DNA from: Pseudovibrio brasiliensis
GTDB lineage: Bacteria; Pseudomonadota; Alphaproteobacteria; Rhizobiales; Stappiaceae
NCBI RefSeq assembly: GCF_018282095.1
Contig: NZ_CP074128.1
Span: 186,001-250,000 of the forward strand
Length of the DNA stretch: 64,000 nucleotides
Direction: 5' to 3'
Shown one piece after another: positions 63,681 through 64,000 of this stretch; positions within the stretch are counted from its first letter, which is position 1; every line of letters begins with the position of its first letter. Under the pieces are notes generated by a model, which saw only the letters and a list, made by a program, of their open reading frames with translations, was not told the origin of the DNA and made no database searches. Made by a program: the position numbers and the translations under genes.

Positions 63681-64000
63681 ATGGAGAGCAAATGAGTGAG
63701 TTGTTTTGTTGATCAGCTGATGATTAGCAGAAAACTCACGTGAACTTCGCACTGCACAATAAAATTCTTAAAAAACGCAGGAAAACACGAAAGAACGCAA
63801 ACGAACGCGTTGCTATGTGAGGGGGATTGCTGAGCGGGTTTCATGGATGGTGGGTTCTGGTTTTGGTCAATGAGAGAGACTTATGCTCGGTGGGGCGATA
63901 AGTTATCAACTGCCGCGGCGAAGGGCTGACCTGCCGGGTGGGGAGGATAAGTGCGGGACTGCGCAATTTTGTTGCGGGGATAGCGGGGTGTCAGCCGAAA
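63681..64000. other. Right flank of defence cassette, no gene recognised
   Basis: No gene or clear terminator is seen. Near 63774-63810 there is an A-rich stretch with the short motif AACGCA/AACGC repeated several times irregularly. After about 63830 GC content rises again, suggesting the right junction of the acquired segment lies between 63700 and 63830. The last 170 bases may belong to a gene outside the window. Confidence 0.4.

Noticed and set aside
63774-63810. Repeated AACGCA-like motifs considered as a CRISPR or origin iteron array
   Set aside because: The motif is short, unevenly spaced and degenerate, with no unique spacers and no cas or rep gene nearby.

Overview
The window looks like chromosomal DNA of a marine-type alphaproteobacterium, most likely Stappiaceae (Pseudovibrio or a close relative). 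This is inferred from moderate GC, the wealth of ABC and tripartite carboxylate transporters, a TctDE-TctCBA locus, a BhcC-type hydroxyaspartate aldolase and a homodimeric-type 2-oxoacid dehydrogenase E1. No rRNA, tRNA, insertion sequence or CRISPR array was seen.

Layout. 1-12.2 kb: the 5' part of a nonribosomal peptide synthetase (minus strand, A-T-C-A-T-C-A and cut by the window edge), divergent from a coupled set of an MFS exporter, a GSCFA protein, an SGNH protein, an orphan protein and a TauD-type dioxygenase. 12.3-14.2 kb: a second MFS exporter and a GNAT acetyltransferase. 14.2-21.5 kb: a TctD/TctE two-component system translationally linked to a periplasmic binding protein, divergent from tctC-tctB-tctA and an AbrB-family protein. 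21.6-27 kb: an AT-rich PAP2 protein, an orphan E1, a hydroxyaspartate-aldolase-like enzyme and a glyoxalase-related protein. 27.1-34.5 kb: a LacI-controlled sugar ABC importer with a GHL6-type glycoside hydrolase. 34.7-42.8 kb: a Cys-rich orphan, then a GntR / trans-sulfuration enzyme / sugar-type ABC importer locus and a Gfo/Idh/MocA dehydrogenase. 42.9-48.8 kb: a ribose/inositol-type ABC importer with an IolI-like isomerase and a divergent LacI regulator. 49.3-55.1 kb: a TetR-controlled beta-oxidation operon. 55.3-56.9 kb: an ArnT/PMT-like glycosyltransferase.

The most striking gene is at 56863-58491 (minus). Its C-terminal half matches the phosphothreonine lyase effectors OspF/SpvC/HopAI1, with the SpvC active-site residues present at equal or near-equal spacing. 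It carries a long N-terminal helical extension with an internal repeat and no export signal of the Sec type. This suggests a type III-secreted, MAP-kinase-inactivating effector in a marine alphaproteobacterium.

The right end (61.1-63.7 kb) is an AT-rich two-gene cassette: an OLD-family ATPase/TOPRIM nuclease overlapping a very compact UvrD-like helicase. It resembles the Gabija anti-phage system. A LuxR-type regulator sits between the effector and this cassette.
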